Source: JBLHKE01 sp047619485 (lineage in GTDB: Bacteria; Verrucomicrobiota; Verrucomicrobiia; Verrucomicrobiales; DEV007). Taken from it: 8,121 nucleotides of DNA. Below are positions 5,108 to 8,121 of the stretch, piece after piece. Position numbers and translations under genes: made by a program. The notes under the pieces are model-generated. The model was not told the DNA's origin, made no database searches, and saw nothing but the letters and a program-made list of their open reading frames with translations. Numbering within the stretch: the stretch's first letter is position 1; each line of letters opens with the position of its first letter. Where the stretch lies: NCBI GenBank assembly GCA_047619485.1, contig JBLHKE010000337.1, positions 1 through 8,121 on the forward strand, given 5' to 3'.

Positions 5108-6385
5108 TCAAACGAGCAAGCCTTTCAATGGTCCGGTGCTATCGGAAAACTGCTTCATGCCCGTCCCCATCAATTGTGCTTGTGACAACCACAGATTTGC
5201 CAGAGGCGTATTTTCAGGGCAATTAAGGATACGACCTGTCTTAAGTTTACCGTTGGCAGAACCTGCCACGATGATGGGGAGTTCATTCATGGTGTGATGC
5301 CGTCCATCACCCAATCCCGAACCCAAGGTGACCATGGAATGATCCAGGAGCGTCCCATCCCCCTCCGTGATGGCATCCATCTGCTCCAGAACCTCCGCAA
5401 ACAACTCCACGTAAAAACGGTCCACTTGAACCAGAAAATTTTTCACACTTTTGTCGTTCTGGCCGTGCGTGAGTCCATGATGTGATTTGGCAAAGTTCAA
5501 TTCATGGAAGAGTTGCGGCGAACCCCACCTCTCGGGCGCAAGCATGAAGGTGGCGACATGAGTCAGGTCGCCTTGAAATGCCACCACCAGGAGTTTGCCC
5601 ATCAGTCTGATGTATTCCCCGCGGGTCATGGGTTCCTCATCGGGTTCCGTCACGTCCGCTCTCTTGTGGACCCGGTAGTATTTGTTCAACTTCTCAATCT
5701 GCTTTTCGATTTCTCTCACGGAATCGAAGTATTCATCCAACTTATCCTTGTCTTGATGCGTCAGATTCTTCTTGAAGTTGGCGGCATCAGCCAAAATCAA
5801 ATCAGTGATGTCTTTGTCCGAGTTGCTCGTCTTGAAAAGTCGCTGATAGACCTGAAGCGGATCCTTCATCGCGGTCGCGACATGCTCCGGACCATACCAG
5901 GAGATGTTGTCCAGATAGATCGATTCCTTGAGATCTTTGAAACTATTGCAGTTCAATTCCAGGGATCGAATCGGCGTCCGATGGCTGACCTGGTCTGCGA
6001 TGAGATGGTCCAGCGTTCTGTCCATCGGGTAAGGCGACTTGAGCTTGCCATGAGGATCGGCCGAAGAGAGAAAACAGGAGCTGCATTGATTGTGAACATC
6101 GACCCCTCTCACATTGACCCTGGACAATCCGGTGATCAGGGTGACTTTACTTCCCACTTTTTTGAGTGGGCTCAGGGTGGGCATCGAGAGAAAGTCAGGG
6201 TTGTCTTTTTCCGGAAAAAAGTGATCTCTCACAAAGCCCATCGGCGAATAAAATGAGGCGAAACGCAATGGCGGCTCTTTCTCTTTCTTTGTTTTCGGTT
6301 CCGCGGCAGACATCTCCAGCCAAGGGAGAGCCATCACGCTGCCGCCGGCACCAAGTAGAAATTTGCGTCGGTCGAGGGATTTCAT
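5108..6385 (-). CDS. DUF1552 family exported protein with Tat-like signal
   Basis: This 425-residue protein matches DUF1552 (PF07586) in length and pattern. It opens with a Tat-type signal: MKSLDRRKFLLGAGG, with RRKFL at 6-10, followed by a hydrophobic stretch to about residue 28, so it is probably exported folded. Visible family features are RFASFYSPMGF (41-51), HNQCSSCFLS (98-107), a long charged helical part around the middle (DKDKLDEYFDSVREIEKQI), HHGLTHGQ, and the C-terminal LGSGLGDGRHHTMNELP. The biochemical function of DUF1552 is not established. Members are typically encoded next to DUF1592-type cytochrome-like proteins in Planctomycetota, Verrucomicrobiota and some other bacteria, as here. 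The start ATG overlaps the stop of the upstream gene (ATGA at 6385-6382), which points to translational coupling and a joint function. The base composition is more AT-rich than that of the genes further downstream. Confidence 0.92.
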   Translation of the reverse strand: MKSLDRRKFLLGAGGSVMALPWLEMSAAEPKTKKEKEPPLRFASFYSPMGFVRDHFFPEKDNPDFLSMPTLSPLKKVGSKVTLITGLSRVNVRGVDVHNQCSSCFLSSADPHGKLKSPYPMDRTLDHLIADQVSHRTPIRSLELNCNSFKDLKESIYLDNISWYGPEHVATAMKDPLQVYQRLFKTSNSDKDITDLILADAANFKKNLTHQDKDKLDEYFDSVREIEKQIEKLNKYYRVHKRADVTEPDEEPMTRGEYIRLMGKLLVVAFQGDLTHVATFMLAPERWGSPQLFHELNFAKSHHGLTHGQNDKSVKNFLVQVDRFYVELFAEVLEQMDAITEGDGTLLDHSMVTLGSGLGDGRHHTMNELPIIVAGSANGKLKTGRILNCPENTPLANLWLSQAQLMGTGMKQFSDSTGPLKGLLV

Positions 6386-8121
6386 TGCTTTGTAATTTGG
6401 GTAAATATGGGATGAACCGCAATGTTTTTGATGACGGCTCTCATTCGGTAGTGATCTTTTTTGCTCGCTTCTGCGATTTCACCGATCGCAATCCGATCTG
6501 CAAAAGTCAGTTCCCGCCCCAAGGCATAAGATAAAAGGTGCCCCACGAAGGCCTTCGCAAATACCTCTTCCTCAGCGAGGATCGCGTCCTTGAATCCAAC
6601 GACATCCTTGAACTCATGTTTGCCAAACAATTTTCCGCTCGCATCCACCTTCAAGCCGGTTCGGTAATCATTCCTCCACCGACCCAGTAAATCGTAATTT
6701 TCCAGGACAAACCCAAGGGGGTCGATCTTTTTATGGCAGCCCGCACATTGAATGTCGCTGCTGTGCTGTTTGAGTTTTTCCCGGACCGTTAAACCTTCCT
6801 TTTTGAGCGTTATGTCATCCGCCTTCAAGTCAGGAATATCGTCTGGCGGAGGCTCGGGAGGATCGTTAAAAATGACCGAAGAAACCCAAGAGCCCCGCGT
6901 GATTGGCAGTGATCGAAACGGACTTGAGGTCATCACCATCACCGCTCCGGTCGTGATGACGCCGCCATATCTTCTGTCGGTGAGCGGCGTTCGCGTATAG
7001 GCAATATCGCGCAGATTAACATTGATCCCATAGGTCGCCGCCCTGCCTTGATACCATTCGCTCAACAAGTGACTGCGGTAAGTGAAGTCGGAATCCACCA
7101 GTTCCGTAATTGGCCGATTTTCAATGAAGACGGTCTCGAAATTCAAGAGCGGCTCCAACATCATATGCATCCCTCTCTTGTATGAGATTTTGTCATCGCC
7201 ACCAAAGTAATATTCCCGGTGCGTTTTGAAATCAGGTGAGGCCGACACCACATTGTTTAACTTTAACCACTGGGGCGCAAAGCTGTCGCAGAAGTTTTTC
7301 ACGCGACGATGATTGAGCATGCGATCCACTTGCCCGTTCAACACCTTGAAGTCGGGAAGCCTCCCTTTACCGGCCAATTCCAGAAGTTCATCGTCGGGAA
7401 TAGAGCTCCATAGAAAGAGCGAAAGGCGCGTGGCAAGATTAAATGAGGCCTGATTGGGTGAGGCCTGATCTCTTTCGTTGTGAACGAAAATAAACCTCGG
7501 AGAAGCCAAGGCCGCCGAGACAACATCCTTCATGCTCCGAGTGAAATCACCGCTCTCCTTATATTGTTTGTCAAAATACCCCGTGTAGAGCTTCAGCGTT
7601 TTCTCATCGGCGGGAGATTTGAACGCCTTTAGAAGAAATTTCTCGATTCGCTGATGCCCAACTTTCTCAATCGGCTCTTTGAGTTTTGGCCGGACTTCCT
7701 CGGGCAATTTCCAACTGCCCGTCATCTCCTCTTTTGCGACGCCCTGGTCCCCGGACGCGATGCTATGAATTTGAAGTTGGCTCAATCCGGATCGGTAGAG
7801 ACGAATGTCGTTCAGATCTCCATGAAAGGGCTCGTTGCCATGTGAACCGACCGCCATCGGCTGTGTGCTTTGCATATTGAGCTTGCCCGCAATCGCCTTG
7901 CTGCCGACCTGCTTTCCGTCCACGTAGAGAATAAGGTGTTTACCGTCGAACGTCCCGGCAACGTGATGCCATTTGCCGTCGCCGAGCGTTTTGGGTTCCA
8001 CCGGGGCGCCGAATTCCTCGTAATGCCCTGCGATGCCCGCTCCCATCCAGAGCCCCCAGGTGTCGCCTGTCCTCCCGATGCTCAACAGTTGGCGTCGCCA
8101 TGAATCCTCCCGGCGGACGAT
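6382..8121 (-). CDS. LamG / DUF1595-DUF1592-DUF1588-DUF1585 cytochrome-like protein (partial, N-terminus outside window)
   Basis: An open frame from the window edge gives 579 residues ending in TGA at 6384-6382. No start is in view: a TTG at 8085 is in frame, but the coding pattern continues upstream of it (REDSWRRQLLSIG). Numbered from the edge, a LamG/concanavalin-like fold occupies about 1-122 (GKWHHVAGTFDGKHLILYVD). DUF1595-like sequence follows at about 155-185, then DUF1592 at about 190-350 (SAALASPRFIFV, RLSLFLWSSIPDDELL). DUF1588 is at about 380-480, with RRYGGVITTGAVM, FNDPPEPPPDDIP and the single haem-binding motif CAGCH at 459-463 followed by KKIDPLGF. DUF1585 closes it at about 505-575 (SYALGRELTFADR). 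Such proteins in PVC bacteria are predicted exported c-type cytochromes of unknown substrate; full-length ones often carry another cytochrome region N-terminally. The LamG domain suggests binding to carbohydrate or another surface ligand. The downstream DUF1552 gene overlaps it by four bases, which implies coupled translation. Confidence 0.93.
   Translation of the reverse strand: MVRREDSWRRQLLSIGRTGDTWGLWMGAGIAGHYEEFGAPVEPKTLGDGKWHHVAGTFDGKHLILYVDGKQVGSKAIAGKLNMQSTQPMAVGSHGNEPFHGDLNDIRLYRSGLSQLQIHSIASGDQGVAKEEMTGSWKLPEEVRPKLKEPIEKVGHQRIEKFLLKAFKSPADEKTLKLYTGYFDKQYKESGDFTRSMKDVVSAALASPRFIFVHNERDQASPNQASFNLATRLSLFLWSSIPDDELLELAGKGRLPDFKVLNGQVDRMLNHRRVKNFCDSFAPQWLKLNNVVSASPDFKTHREYYFGGDDKISYKRGMHMMLEPLLNFETVFIENRPITELVDSDFTYRSHLLSEWYQGRAATYGINVNLRDIAYTRTPLTDRRYGGVITTGAVMVMTSSPFRSLPITRGSWVSSVIFNDPPEPPPDDIPDLKADDITLKKEGLTVREKLKQHSSDIQCAGCHKKIDPLGFVLENYDLLGRWRNDYRTGLKVDASGKLFGKHEFKDVVGFKDAILAEEEVFAKAFVGHLLSYALGRELTFADRIAIGEIAEASKKDHYRMRAVIKNIAVHPIFTQITKQ

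Noticed and set aside
5504..6256. 250-codon plus-strand open frame opposite the DUF1552 gene
   Set aside because: It is antisense to a clear DUF1552 protein; no ribosome site or known motif supports it.

Overview
All supported genes in this window lie on the minus strand. The gene content points to a member of the Planctomycetota or Verrucomicrobiota. Three families typical of those phyla occur together: a LamG plus DUF1595/DUF1592/DUF1588/DUF1585 cytochrome-like protein, a DUF1552 protein, and a PVC-type membrane-bound dehydrogenase. With them are exported SGNH and alpha/beta hydrolases of the kind these bacteria use on complex polysaccharides. The phylum is an inference from gene content; no marker gene is present.

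Layout in transcription order (right to left). (1) 8121-6382: C-terminal part of a LamG/DUF1592-type protein with one CAGCH haem-binding motif, cut by the window edge. (2) 6385-5108: a Tat-signal DUF1552 protein, overlapping the previous gene by four bases (ATGA). (3) 5063-3438: a broken multidomain gene with a signal peptide, two pieces of an alginate-lyase-like domain, the end of a fibronectin type III domain, a LamG/DUF1349-like beta-sandwich and an intact SGNH hydrolase domain. It carries an in-frame TAG and two compensating single-base frameshifts, and it appears to have lost large internal segments. (4) 3407-3263: a 145-bp MITE-like element with perfect 21-bp inverted ends that include a CTAG target duplication. 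(5) 3177-2866: a 103-residue secreted protein that looks like the tail of a PVC cytochrome c domain without its CXXCH. (6) 2798-900: a 632-residue exported fusion of an alpha/beta-hydrolase esterase and an SGNH hydrolase. (7) 841-1: the N-terminal 280 residues of a PVC-type membrane-bound dehydrogenase beta-propeller, cut by the other edge.

The intact genes look like cell-envelope or periplasmic machinery that removes ester groups from, and oxidises, polymeric carbohydrate. This role is inferred from families and neighbourhood; no substrate can be read from the sequence. The window also shows gene decay: the alginate-lyase/SGNH gene and the cytochrome-tail gene, on either side of the MITE, both look like internal-deletion remnants. 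The DUF1592/DUF1552 pair is visibly more AT-rich than the genes downstream of it, which suggests that the locus was assembled from parts with different histories.

I found no tRNA, rRNA, CRISPR array, transposase gene or convincing intrinsic terminator.
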